Below, in pieces: positions 29,564-37,437 of a stretch of DNA of 64,000 nt. Both the position numbers and the translations under genes were made by a program. The notes under the pieces were generated by a model. That model was not told the origin of the DNA. It saw only the letters and a program-made list of their open reading frames with translations, and did no database searches. How positions within the stretch are numbered: the stretch's first letter is position 1; each line of letters opens with the position of its first letter. Origin of the DNA: Desulfomicrobium sp. UBA5193 (GTDB lineage Bacteria; Desulfobacterota; Desulfovibrionia; Desulfovibrionales; Desulfomicrobiaceae); contig DHWB01000011.1 in the NCBI GenBank assembly GCA_002412965.1, positions 454,542 to 518,541 of the forward strand, read 5' to 3'.

Positions 29564-29965
29564 AATGTAAAGGCTCCTGCGCCTATCCCATAGGCGTTAC
29601 ATTAAGATATCGTTTGTAAAACCGGATGTGATGGACTAAATATCAAGTTCGAATTTGAGCCTGCTTTTGCACCACTGCAAAATAGCCGCGAGCGATCCGG
29701 CAGGTCGTTCACCCGCAATCAAATCTGAACAACATGACGCCCGAACACTTCTGTCGTCATAGGGAAAAAACCTGAACCGTGGGTAAACCCTCGAGAATTG
29801 AGTGGTCCGAAGTCTACCGGCAGGTCATCACAGTAGCCTGATGGATAAGACTCCCGGCCAATTCTTCCAGGAAAACCTGCAAAAGGCGGGCTGACGAAAG
29901 ATCTCAAGCTTTATAACGGCTATCCCTGTCCAACGATTGGGGAGCACATCTGATCGAGATATCCA
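29564..29965. other. Gene-free intergenic region
   Basis: About 400 bp, AT-richer than the surroundings, before the second large kinase. It contains a small palindrome CGCCTAT-CCC-ATAGGCG near 29578-29596 just upstream of the ATL gene. No gene is supported. Confidence 0.5.
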
Positions 29966-32900
29966 ATGAACTTGAGCATTCGGAATAAACTGGTAGGACT
30001 GGTACTCGCTGCCATGCTCCCCGCAATGGGGATGATCTTCTATGGTGGACTATCCAATCAGCAATTGGCCATTGAGAGAGCGCTAAGTCAGACCAAGGGT
30101 GTCTCTAACGACTTGGCCTCACGCCAAGAGCTTCTGTATACGAGCACACATGGTTACCTCAGTGCACTGAGTGTGCTTCCTTCCGTGCAGAATATGGATG
30201 GGCCTGCAAGTACTGAGATTTTCAGACGCATTGCTGCTGACAGCGTGATTTATAACAATGTCATTTTGGCTGACCTCCAGGGCGCAGTAGTGGCGTCCTC
30301 GCTTAACTGGGATCCAGGAAGGAATTTAGCGGATCAGCGCGCATTCCAACGGGCAAAAGACACACGTGATTTCGCCTATGGGGGCTACGTAAAAAGCCGT
30401 GCGACAGGCCGCCATGTGTTTTCCTGCGCGCACCCTGTTTATGATACGAACGACAAAATGGTCGGTATACTCAACGTTGGCTTGCGATTGGACCAGTATG
30501 AGAGTGTTGTCAAAGATATCGATCTGCCACCCGGTTCCACCATTTACATGGCTGACGAAGATGGGATCCGGCTTTTTAACCGTCATTTTCCCAAGCCCAA
30601 GGATGATGTTTACCCCGTAGGTGAAGCGATACGAGCCAACGTATGGCAGGACATCATCGCACGAGCGCCGGGAGTCCCATTCACGAATATTGGTGCTGAC
30701 GGGCGAAGGAGGGTCTATACCGTCCAGAAGCTCGCCAAAACGGCCGGTGAAGCCCCATACTTCTACGTTGGCGTGAGCATCGTCGAAGATGAAATCCTCT
30801 CGGAATCCAGGCGTGAGCTCCGCAAAAGTCTCTTTCTGTTGGGAACTGCGGGCCTTTTATCCCTCATAGCTACATATTTCACCGGGACGGTGGGATTCGT
30901 TCGCCGCATTGAGGCATTGTCCAAAGTTGCCAAGGCGTATGCTGCCGGGGATTATTCCATGCGGTCGGGGTCTGTCGGCGGCGACGACGAGCTTTGTCGA
31001 TTGTCCAAGGACATTGACCAGATTGGCTCCCAGGCCGAAAAGCAGTTTGAAAAAATCAAGCAGACAGAGGCAGTCCTGCGTCAGAGCGAGGAGCGCCATC
31101 GCGCCTTGTTCGCCGCCGTGAGCGACCCGGTGCTGGTGGCCGACAGGGACACGGGCATCCTGGTGGAGTGCAACGAGGCTGCGGAGCGCTATTTTGGGCG
31201 TAGCAGGGAGCAACTTGTCGGCTTACCGCAACGCGAACTGCACCCGCCGGGGTCCCTTCAAGTCGAGGGCGTGACTGAAGACTTCAAACGCCAGGCGACT
31301 AATCCAGGGGTTCTCGACGATATAAGGTTCTTGGCCGCTGGCGGAGAAGTGAGGTGCGTGGAAGTTTCTGCCAGCTCATTTGAGATCGGGGAGAACAGGC
31401 TTATCCTGGGCGTGTTCCGTGATGTGACCGATCGCAAGCGGGCCGAGGAAGCGCTGCGCAATAGCGAGGATCTGCTGAATGCCAGTCAGCGCCTGAGTAA
31501 AGTTGGCGGCTGGGAGTGGAACCTTGAAACACAAACTATGTATTGGACGGAAGAAACATATAGGATCCATGAGTTTGAACCGGACAAGGGGCCGGGATCT
31601 GAGAATCACATCCACCGGAGCCTGGAATGCTATGAACCAGAGGCCCGCACTGTAATCAGGGCTGCCTTCCAACGTTGCGTGGAGGAAGGGCAACCCTATG
31701 ATCTGGAAATGCCATTCACGACCGCCAAGGGGCACCGGCTCTGGATTCGCACGACCGGGCGCCCGGTGATTGAGAGCGGAAAGATCATCCGGGTCATCGG
31801 CAACATCATGGACCTCACCGACCGCAAGCGGGCCGAGGAGGCGCTACGGGAGAGCGAAAAGACCTTCAGGACAATGGTGGAAAGCCTTCCGCTGGCCATC
31901 CACCTGACAACCGGCCTGGACCAGGTGACTGAATATATGAACCCGACGATGGTCAAACTGTTTGGCTATACCCGGGAGGACATCCCCAGTGTTGCCCAGT
32001 GGTGGCCGCTGGCCTACCCGGATGTAGAATATCGCAGGCAAATCTCGGAGGAGTGGAACCGGAAAGTCGAGCGGGCGATTGCAGCCCAGGCGCCAATCGA
32101 GCCGATGGAGGTCGTGGTTACCTGTAAGGATGGTTCGCTCAAGAACATCTTATGGGGTTATATTACCATGGGAAACAATAACTACGCTTTCGGTCTCGAC
32201 TTGACCGAGCGCAAGCGGACCGAGGAGGCGCTGCTTCTAGCCAAGGAGCAGGCCGAAGCAGCTAACCGGGCCAAGTCGGAATTCCTGGCCAACATGAGTC
32301 ATGAAATCCGAACTCCCTTGAACGGCATCCTGGGCATGCTTCAGCTCCTCGAGACATCCGTGCAGGATAAGGAAGAGTTGGAGTTTTGTGCCTTGGCCAT
32401 CCAGTCCACCAACCGTCTGACCAGCCTGCTCTCAGACATTTTGGACCTCTCCCGGGTGGAGGCGAGCATGATGCTCATCCGTTCCAAACGCTTTAACCTG
32501 CGCAGCGTACTGACTCAAACCATTGATCTTTTCGTACCTGTCGCCGTCCAGACCGGTGTCACATTAACACGTCATCTTGACCCAGGCCTCCCGCTTTGGG
32601 TTGTCGGAGATTCCATCAGGCTACAGCAGGTGCTCACCAATCTGATCGGCAACTCCTTCAAATTCACCAAACGCGGGCACGTGCACGTCGAGGCCTATGC
32701 GCTTCCGTCACGCAGCAACGATACCTTAAGAGTTTTCTTCGCTATTGAAGATACGGGGTGTGGCATTGCGGATGAAGAACTTGAGAATCTGTTCCAACCC
32801 TTCACCCAGGTAAGCCAGGGATATACCCGGAACCACCAGGGTGCCGGATTGGGCCTGACCATCTGCAAGCAACTGGTGTCCCTCATGGGCGGCAACATGG

Positions 32901-33397
32901 CCGTGGAGAGCGAGGAGGGAGTGGGCACGACCTTTGCTTTTTGCGTGACCTTCAGCAATGAAGTGCGGCCTCATGACGACGAGGCTGCGCTAGAGCGCCG
33001 TACTGCGCCGCCGGCGTCCCTCCAAATCCTTTTGGCCGAAGACGACGAGACAACGGTTTTCAGTATCAGCAGGCTGCTGGAAAAGTCCGGGCACAGCGTG
33101 ACCGTGGCCCTCAACGGGCAGGAAGCCCTGGAAATGCATGAGGCGCATGATTTCGACCTCATCCTTATGGACGTATCGATGCCGGTCATGGATGGCATTG
33201 AGGCTTGCCTGCGCATCCGAGGCTCCAGAAACTCCCACAAGCGGGATATCGCAATCATTGCCCTGACGGCCTACGCCATGGCCGGGGATAAGGAGAAGTT
33301 CCTGGCTGCGGGCATGAGCGGATATGTAGCAAAGCCCGTGAATATGGAGAGCCTCATGCAGATGATGGCCGAAACGCTCGCAGAACAGCGGCATTAG
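29966..33397 (+). CDS. Hybrid sensor histidine kinase: periplasmic sensor, HAMP, three PAS, HisKA, HATPase, REC
   Basis: A 1143-residue sensor. A helix at ~8-28 and another at ~288-308 bracket a dCACHE-like periplasmic domain. A HAMP-like linker (310-365) leads to three PAS domains (about 377-490, 505-620 and 630-748). Each ends in DVTDRKRAEEALR or a close variant, the mark of recent PAS duplication. Then come HisKA (H779, NMSHEIRTPLNG), the ATPase domain (GAGLGLTICK) and a C-terminal receiver (AEDDE; D in ILMDVSMP). No HPt is present, so a separate phosphotransfer partner is needed. The sensor part is visibly less GC-rich than the kinase part, consistent with domain exchange. It stands alone. 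Confidence 0.92.
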   Translation: MNLSIRNKLVGLVLAAMLPAMGMIFYGGLSNQQLAIERALSQTKGVSNDLASRQELLYTSTHGYLSALSVLPSVQNMDGPASTEIFRRIAADSVIYNNVILADLQGAVVASSLNWDPGRNLADQRAFQRAKDTRDFAYGGYVKSRATGRHVFSCAHPVYDTNDKMVGILNVGLRLDQYESVVKDIDLPPGSTIYMADEDGIRLFNRHFPKPKDDVYPVGEAIRANVWQDIIARAPGVPFTNIGADGRRRVYTVQKLAKTAGEAPYFYVGVSIVEDEILSESRRELRKSLFLLGTAGLLSLIATYFTGTVGFVRRIEALSKVAKAYAAGDYSMRSGSVGGDDELCRLSKDIDQIGSQAEKQFEKIKQTEAVLRQSEERHRALFAAVSDPVLVADRDTGILVECNEAAERYFGRSREQLVGLPQRELHPPGSLQVEGVTEDFKRQATNPGVLDDIRFLAAGGEVRCVEVSASSFEIGENRLILGVFRDVTDRKRAEEALRNSEDLLNASQRLSKVGGWEWNLETQTMYWTEETYRIHEFEPDKGPGSENHIHRSLECYEPEARTVIRAAFQRCVEEGQPYDLEMPFTTAKGHRLWIRTTGRPVIESGKIIRVIGNIMDLTDRKRAEEALRESEKTFRTMVESLPLAIHLTTGLDQVTEYMNPTMVKLFGYTREDIPSVAQWWPLAYPDVEYRRQISEEWNRKVERAIAAQAPIEPMEVVVTCKDGSLKNILWGYITMGNNNYAFGLDLTERKRTEEALLLAKEQAEAANRAKSEFLANMSHEIRTPLNGILGMLQLLETSVQDKEELEFCALAIQSTNRLTSLLSDILDLSRVEASMMLIRSKRFNLRSVLTQTIDLFVPVAVQTGVTLTRHLDPGLPLWVVGDSIRLQQVLTNLIGNSFKFTKRGHVHVEAYALPSRSNDTLRVFFAIEDTGCGIADEELENLFQPFTQVSQGYTRNHQGAGLGLTICKQLVSLMGGNMAVESEEGVGTTFAFCVTFSNEVRPHDDEAALERRTAPPASLQILLAEDDETTVFSISRLLEKSGHSVTVALNGQEALEMHEAHDFDLILMDVSMPVMDGIEACLRIRGSRNSHKRDIAIIALTAYAMAGDKEKFLAAGMSGYVAKPVNMESLMQMMAETLAEQRH

Positions 33398-33714
33398 GGA
33401 AGCAGACGCACCACGTGTCCGGCATTGGCTCATATGCCATGCCTGACTTTGACGAAGGTTGCCATTTACGTGAAGTCGGGCTCGTTCTGATATCTTGATT
33501 TACCGAAAAGGGAGAGGACACGCTGCAGCCTTTCCACCAAAATGAACCTCTTCCCGCTCCCTAATTCCAAAAATTCCGCACTCGACTTTCGGGATTAGCC
33601 ATGAGCAGCTAACAGCCTTTGTTCATTGAAAGTATAATCGAATTCACCGACACAATTTCGTATTCATTATCGCAAAGCCTCAAGGAGTATGCGTAAACCA
33701 CTTTCTTTGCGCAA
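33398..33714. other. Gene-free intergenic region
   Basis: 317 bp between the convergent kinase and methyltransferase genes. It is AT-richer than the flanks. No gene or clear terminator is seen. Confidence 0.5.
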
Positions 33715-34308
33715 TCAAATTCCTGTTACGCTGGCGTGCTGGGCTTTCAGGATATACCCCAGCCAAACATCCCGATTGCCCAGCAGGGAACGGCTTCGCG
33801 AGTGTTCCAGGATTTCAAGCCCCAATCGGCCGAATTCCCGCCGCAGCTCGGAATCCGACCAGAGCTGGTAGACCCGTCCATCCTCACTCTTCTCGCTTCC
33901 TCCCCAGGCCTTCATGCTCATGTACATGATCCCTTCGGATTTCAGCATGCGCAGGACCCGGCGCATTGCTTTCGGGAATTCAGGCTTGGCGAGGTGCACC
34001 AGCGTGCCGATGAGCAGGATGCATTCGTAATGGATGGGAGGCTGATATTCGAAAAGGTCGCCGATGGTGACCGGGCAGTTTGAATGCTTGCTGGCCATGA
34101 CGGCCAGGGACGGGGAGCGCTCCAGGCCCGAAGGGTCGAAGCCATTGGCCTTGAGCCACTTCAGGTCCCGGCCCGAACCGCAGCCGATGTCGAGGATTGC
34201 ACAGCCCTCGTGCAGGTAGGGCAAGAGGGGGGTGAGCAGCGGTGCCGGGTCGACGCGGTTGGTGCGTTCGAAGTAGGCGCGGGCATTGGTTTCGTAAAAA
34301 TCGGGCAT
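33715..34308 (-). CDS. Class I SAM-dependent methyltransferase
   Basis: A 197-residue methyltransferase of the Rossmann type. Motif I reads AILDIGCGSGRDLKWL, followed by the acidic end of strand 2 in PSGLERSP. Motif IV lies near YECILLIGTLVHL. The N-terminus MPDFYETNARAYFERT is common in small-molecule or tellurite-resistance-like methyltransferases (UbiE/TehB relatives); the substrate cannot be told. The ATG at 34308 is preceded by CAGG; an upstream GTG-type extension is unlikely. It is a single gene pointing away from the repressor region. Confidence 0.85.
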   Translation of the reverse strand: MPDFYETNARAYFERTNRVDPAPLLTPLLPYLHEGCAILDIGCGSGRDLKWLKANGFDPSGLERSPSLAVMASKHSNCPVTIGDLFEYQPPIHYECILLIGTLVHLAKPEFPKAMRRVLRMLKSEGIMYMSMKAWGGSEKSEDGRVYQLWSDSELRREFGRLGLEILEHSRSRSLLGNRDVWLGYILKAQHASVTGI

Positions 34309-34823
34309 GGTATCAACCTGGATTAAATTGCTTTCTGTGCCACGCAAGGCTTTCCTTGCCGGAGAAGTGCCGTTCGCTCCCGGGCATGGTCATGGGCGCT
34401 GCGCGAAATGCCGATGGCCGGGCAGGTTTCCGTCGCGGGAGACGGCCATGAATGCATCGAAAAGGTCTGTGTTCGGCGCGATCCGGTTGCCGGCGATCTT
34501 TCCGTCCCGATGACGTCCATCACGGCCAGGAACAAAAACGGTTTGACGCCCCCGTCGAAGGGTTTCGGCAGGCCAGTCGCTCGCGTTCGAATCTTGCCGG
34601 ATGGGCCGAAAAGCGAATGATGTCGGAATCATGGATCCTTTTACCGGGATCTGCGCAAAAAGTCACCCAGCAGGGTGGTTGATTTGTGTCGAAAGCAAAA
34701 GAGCAGTGGCTGGAAATGCCGCTTCAAAGAGCCGCTCAATATTTGGAGACGGTTTGAATTTGTGGCATGATTGTTTTGTGCGTCCGATATTGATCGGGTA
34801 GGCACAAATCCGCATAAAAGGGC
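34309..34823. other. Gene-free region left of the phage-type repressor
   Basis: About 515 bp. Several short frames are open on both strands, but none has a good start signal or a recognisable motif. It probably holds decayed sequence at the edge of the mobile-type region. The right end leads into the repressor promoter. Confidence 0.45.
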
Positions 34824-34858
34824 TTGACACGCAATTAACTTTTGTTAATTGTGAGCAC
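34824..34858 (+). promoter_or_regulatory. Repressor promoter with overlapping operator palindrome
   Basis: A consensus -35 TTGACA lies at 34824-34829. The operator AATTAAC-TTTT-GTTAATT at 34833-34850 fills the spacer and reaches a weak -10 (about 34847-34852). The same palindrome, complemented, occurs after the gene at 35518-35535, so the repressor probably controls both. With a 17-bp spacer, transcription would begin at or next to the ATG at 34859. Confidence 0.75.
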
Positions 34859-35488
34859 ATGAAATTCGACGACTTCTTCCAGAGGGTGGCCAAGACCACG
34901 GGCATCTCGACCCAGAAAGAGCTGGCCAATCTGCTCGGGATCGAACCTGCCGCCATTACCTTGGCCAAGAGCAGGGGGGTGCCGAAGTCCTGGGGGTTGA
35001 CCATCGCTTCCGCGTTCGGGGTCAACGCTGTCTGGTTGAAGACTGGCTCGGGGCCGGTTTACCTGCATGAGCAGAGCAGCACCTTGCTTGTTCCCAAAGT
35101 GGCGGCCAAGGCCTGCGCGGGTGGCGGCTCTTTCGAGCTGGGCGACATGATCGTTGACGAGCTGCCTTTTGACCGCGCCTGGCTCGGCAAGAAGGGCAAT
35201 CCCGCCCGGATGGTCGCCATGGAGGTCGTCGGCGACAGCATGTCACCGGAGCTGGAGCCTGGCGATAACATCCTCATCGATCAGAGCCAGGACAAGATTG
35301 CGGACAACAGCCTCTATGTCGTCGGGCTTGCGGACAACATCCAGGTCAAACGCATCCAGGTCCGTCCCGGCCTGGTGGTTCTGTTCAGCACGAATCAGCG
35401 CTATTCGCCGATCACCTTGCAGGGGGACGAGATCGAAACGCTCAGGGTCATTGGCCGGGTTTTGTGGAGCAGTCGGGCTTACGTGTAG
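34859..35488 (+). CDS. Phage CI-type repressor with S24 (LexA-like) peptidase domain
   Basis: A 209-residue regulator. The N-terminal helix-turn-helix (about 8-60, TQKELANLLGIEPAAITLAKSR) matches the phage CI repressor family. The C-terminal S24 domain has the catalytic Ser in VVGDSMSPELEPGD (S127) and the Lys in IQVKRIQ (K164). A likely self-cleavage bond, Ala87-Gly88 in KACAGGG, would let RecA and DNA damage inactivate it. The ATG at 34859 has only a weak ribosome-binding site. The flanking operators suggest negative autoregulation and control of the small gene downstream. No phage structural genes are nearby, so this is a remnant or a domesticated switch. Confidence 0.9.
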   Translation: MKFDDFFQRVAKTTGISTQKELANLLGIEPAAITLAKSRGVPKSWGLTIASAFGVNAVWLKTGSGPVYLHEQSSTLLVPKVAAKACAGGGSFELGDMIVDELPFDRAWLGKKGNPARMVAMEVVGDSMSPELEPGDNILIDQSQDKIADNSLYVVGLADNIQVKRIQVRPGLVVLFSTNQRYSPITLQGDEIETLRVIGRVLWSSRAYV

Positions 35489-35517
35489 AAATTTCGTTAA
35501 ATTTTTTTTGTCGAGTC

Positions 35518-35535
35518 GATTAACAAAAGTTAATT
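35518..35535. promoter_or_regulatory. Second operator palindrome
   Basis: ATTAAC-AAAA-GTTAAT, the complement of the operator in front of the repressor (core GTTAAT arms, 4-bp A/T spacer). It lies 22 bp before the small gene at 35558, where it would block transcription when repressor is bound. Confidence 0.75.
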
Positions 35536-35557
35536 CTCAAGCACGAGGAGGCTTTCC

Positions 35558-35716
35558 ATGCAAGAGCGATTTTGTGAATGTGGACATCCGGTTCTGGTGG
35601 CGTACGTGATCACAAAAAAGGGAATTTGGCATTTGTACCGCATCAACGCGAAGATCGGCACTCCGATGCGTTGCCCGTCATGCGGCAAGCATGTGGACAT
35701 CAACGAGCTGAGGTAG
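35558..35716 (+). CDS. 52-residue zinc-ribbon-like protein under the repressor operator
   Basis: A short protein, MQERFCECGHPVLV at the N-terminus, with C6/C8 and C39/C42 (CPSCGKH) arranged as a small zinc ribbon. GAGGAGG lies six bases before the ATG, an excellent ribosome-binding site. It follows the second repressor operator. Size, Cys pairs and phage-like context recall the Com translational regulator of phage Mu, but the sequence itself does not show homology. Function unknown; it is too short for many gene finders. Confidence 0.7.
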   Translation: MQERFCECGHPVLVAYVITKKGIWHLYRINAKIGTPMRCPSCGKHVDINELR

Positions 35717-35783
35717 GCGCTTGGCAGGGATGATGAATCCTGCCTCATTTTGCTCATGGTGGATTTTGCGGAGCGGCTCAATC

Positions 35784-36089
35784 CTAAGCCGCTCCGGCAT
35801 GCAGTTTGAGGCCCAGGGCCTTGACCACTTTGAGCACCGTGGCGAATTCTGGGTTTCCTTCGGGGGAAAGGGCCTTGTAGAGGCTCTCTCTTGCAAGGCC
35901 GGTCTCTTTTGAAATCCGGGTCATTCCTTTGGCTCTGGCAATGTCTCCCAGGGCCGCAGCCACGAGGGCCGGGTCACCGAGTTCCAAGGCTGCTTCAAGA
36001 TATGCGGCCATGTCCTCCGCGGATTTTAAATGTTCGCTCGCATCCCACGGAATCGTTTTCACGAAATTGGGTTCAAATTCAGCATTCAT
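35784..36089 (-). CDS. HigA-type antitoxin (addiction module antidote, HTH)
   Basis: A 101-residue protein with a helix-turn-helix (MTRISKETGLARESLYKALS) of the putative addiction-module antidote family, usually paired with RelE/HigB-like toxins. It lies 46 bp downstream of the toxin gene, in the toxin-first order of higBA. GGGGAG precedes the ATG at 36089. It should neutralise the toxin and autoregulate the operon. Confidence 0.88.
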   Translation of the reverse strand: MNAEFEPNFVKTIPWDASEHLKSAEDMAAYLEAALELGDPALVAAALGDIARAKGMTRISKETGLARESLYKALSPEGNPEFATVLKVVKALGLKLHAGAA

Positions 36090-36135
36090 ATGATTTGCTC
36101 CCCTTCATGTCTTTTAAATTCCTTCATCGTCCGGT

Positions 36136-36426
36136 TCACAGGTTTTTTGCGAGTTCTCGCGCACGCAGGATGTCCCGATCTTGGGATTCCTTGTGTCCTC
36201 CAACCAGAATCAACACGAGAGACGAGTCCCTTTGCATCAAATATATGCGGTATCCGGGACCGTAATCGATGCGCAATTCCAAAACTCCTCCTCCGACTGG
36301 CTTGACATCTCCGAAATTGCCCAGTGTGAGGCGGCGAATGCGGATGTCTATGCGTGCCCTTGCTTTTACGTCGCGAAGTTTGGAAAACCACCGGGCAAAT
36401 TCCAGTGTCTGCCGGACTTCAATCAT
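36136..36426 (-). CDS. RelE/HigB-like toxin (addiction module killer protein family)
   Basis: A 96-residue basic protein of the phage Gp49/HigB-like branch of the RelE superfamily. Typical segments are FARWFSKLRDVKARARIDIRIRR in part, then NFGDVKPVGGGVLELRIDYGPGYRIY and VLILVGGHKESQDRDI. These toxins cut mRNA on the ribosome. Its partner antitoxin follows on the same strand. The pair lies at the outer edge of the region that ends in tRNA-Arg. Confidence 0.9.
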   Translation of the reverse strand: MIEVRQTLEFARWFSKLRDVKARARIDIRIRRLTLGNFGDVKPVGGGVLELRIDYGPGYRIYLMQRDSSLVLILVGGHKESQDRDILRARELAKNL

Positions 36427-36847
36427 GGCAGCGATGTATCCTATAAATTACACACAATTTGAAGTATGGCAACACGCAATGCTGAGAAACTGTTCGACCA
36501 TGGTCTTGCGCAAGGCTAGTTGTCGGTTTGTCAGGGCTGGCAGTCATGTAGAAACTCCTTTTTTATTCAGGAGATTAACTCAGAGAAAACGAAAAAGACT
36601 GCGCTGAAAGTAAAATTTAAAAAAATCAATAAAGATGGGTACTAAATGATGTGCGCATATGCGTGGAGTTTTGATTCAAAAGGTCCTGACGTCAGGGGCG
36701 ACCTCCAACATTTTGGTGTCGGAGTTCTCGACCACGGCGTCCTCGTCTTCGCAGGATCAATCGATTTCCTCAGAATGTGCAGCTTTGGTGAGGGGGATTC
36801 CGCTTCCGGACCATGGGCGTAGCTTGAAAGGGGGAAAGGACTTGTGG
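36427..36847. other. Gene-poor region between the toxin-antitoxin pair and tRNA-Arg
   Basis: About 420 bp holding the toxin-antitoxin promoter region at its left end (TATAAATT near 36440). One minus-strand frame near 36680-36770 reads smoothly (CEDEDAVVENSDTKM) but has no start and may be a gene remnant. Nothing else is supported. Confidence 0.4.
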
Positions 36848-36876
36848 CAAAAAAAGGAGCAAACAATGTCTGCTCC
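36848..36876 (-). terminator. Terminator of tRNA-Arg copy 1
   Basis: On the minus strand GGAGCA pairs with TGCTCC and is followed by seven Ts, 13 bp after the tRNA 3' end. Copy 2 has a similar terminator with compensating changes. Confidence 0.8.
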
Positions 36877-36888
36877 TTAATTTTCGAG

Positions 36889-36965
36889 TGGTGCGCCCGG
36901 CATGATTCGAACATGCGACCTACTGATTCGTAGTCAGGCACTCTATCCAACTGAGCTACGGGCGC
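36889..36965 (-). tRNA. tRNA-Arg (anticodon ACG), copy 1
   Basis: A 77-nt cloverleaf with acceptor arm GCGCCCG / CGGGCGC, T-loop GTTCGAATC-like sequence, anticodon loop CTACGAA and genomically encoded CCA. It is identical to the tRNA at 50783-50859. The ACG anticodon (A34 becoming inosine) reads CGU, CGC and CGA. The first base pair of the anticodon stem appears mismatched (C-U). Confidence 0.95.
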
Positions 36966-36974
36966 GTCGAGAAG
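36889..36974. repeat. 86-bp direct repeat, left copy (contains tRNA-Arg)
   Basis: Identical to 50783-50868. It covers the whole tRNA plus nine bases upstream of its 5' end (gene-proximal leader CTTCTCGAC on the minus strand). Weaker similarity continues on both sides. The repeats bracket a 13.9-kb accessory block. Confidence 0.9.
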
Positions 36975-37125
36975 TCGGCTTTTATGGACAACTAGTCTGG
37001 ATGTCAACAGATTTGACGTCCGGCTGTGAAGATGAAGAGGGCGAAGTTTTTTTGAGCCGCTACAAACACGAAAAGTGAACCAATATTCGCTTTTTTTGTA
37101 TTCAATTATATGAAATAATTGTAAA

Positions 37126-37437
37126 TTATCTAGCTCCATTCTGCGCCAGCCACTGGCGGCCCTTGTCGGTCAGGCGGTATTTCTGCAGTCGGCTGTTTGG
37201 CTTGTCGGGGATGGTCATCTCGATCAGGCCGTCGGCCAGGGCCGGTTTGAGGTAGCGTTCGCGGAAGGATTTGCGGTCCGAGAGGCCCTGGGTGAATTGT
37301 AGCGCCTCGCGGCCCATCTCGCACTGAATCGCCGCCAGCAGCTCGCCGACTTGGGGGCCGACTTGGGGGCCGACTTGAGGGCTGACTTGGGGGGTGACTT
37401 GGGGGCGGAGGTGGTATCCAGGCTCATGTCTCGTCAC
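37126..37437 (-). CDS. Small winged-helix-like protein with PQV repeats
   Basis: A 103-residue protein. The first 30 residues contain five PQV units; the rest looks like a winged helix (SDRKSFRERYLKPALADGLIEM then a C-terminal KYRLTDKGRQWLAQ). The same combination forms the C-terminus of Fic-family proteins and of AlbA/RecG-like ATP-binding regulators, so this may be a detached domain. It starts with GTG at 37437, after GGAGG, overlapping the end of the rhuM gene by 14 bases; the two are co-translated. Confidence 0.65.
   Translation of the reverse strand: MTRHEPGYHLRPQVTPQVSPQVGPQVGPQVGELLAAIQCEMGREALQFTQGLSDRKSFRERYLKPALADGLIEMTIPDKPNSRLQKYRLTDKGRQWLAQNGAR
37345..37404. repeat. Five 12-bp tandem repeats inside a coding region
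   Basis: Units of the type GCCGACTTGGGG, the first two identical and the others with one or two changes. Each encodes PQV plus one small residue. Copy number can change in frame by slippage. Confidence 0.85.

Noticed and set aside
29719..29907. A 62-codon minus-strand frame before the second kinase, possibly a transposase piece
   Set aside because: Too short, no recognised transposase motif and no terminal repeats nearby.
34323..34682. Several 65-80 codon frames on both strands before the repressor
   Set aside because: They overlap each other, lack start signals and show no conserved motif.
37345..37404. CRISPR-like array
   Set aside because: The 12-bp units are contiguous, without spacers, and encode protein; no CRISPR array or cas gene was seen in the window.
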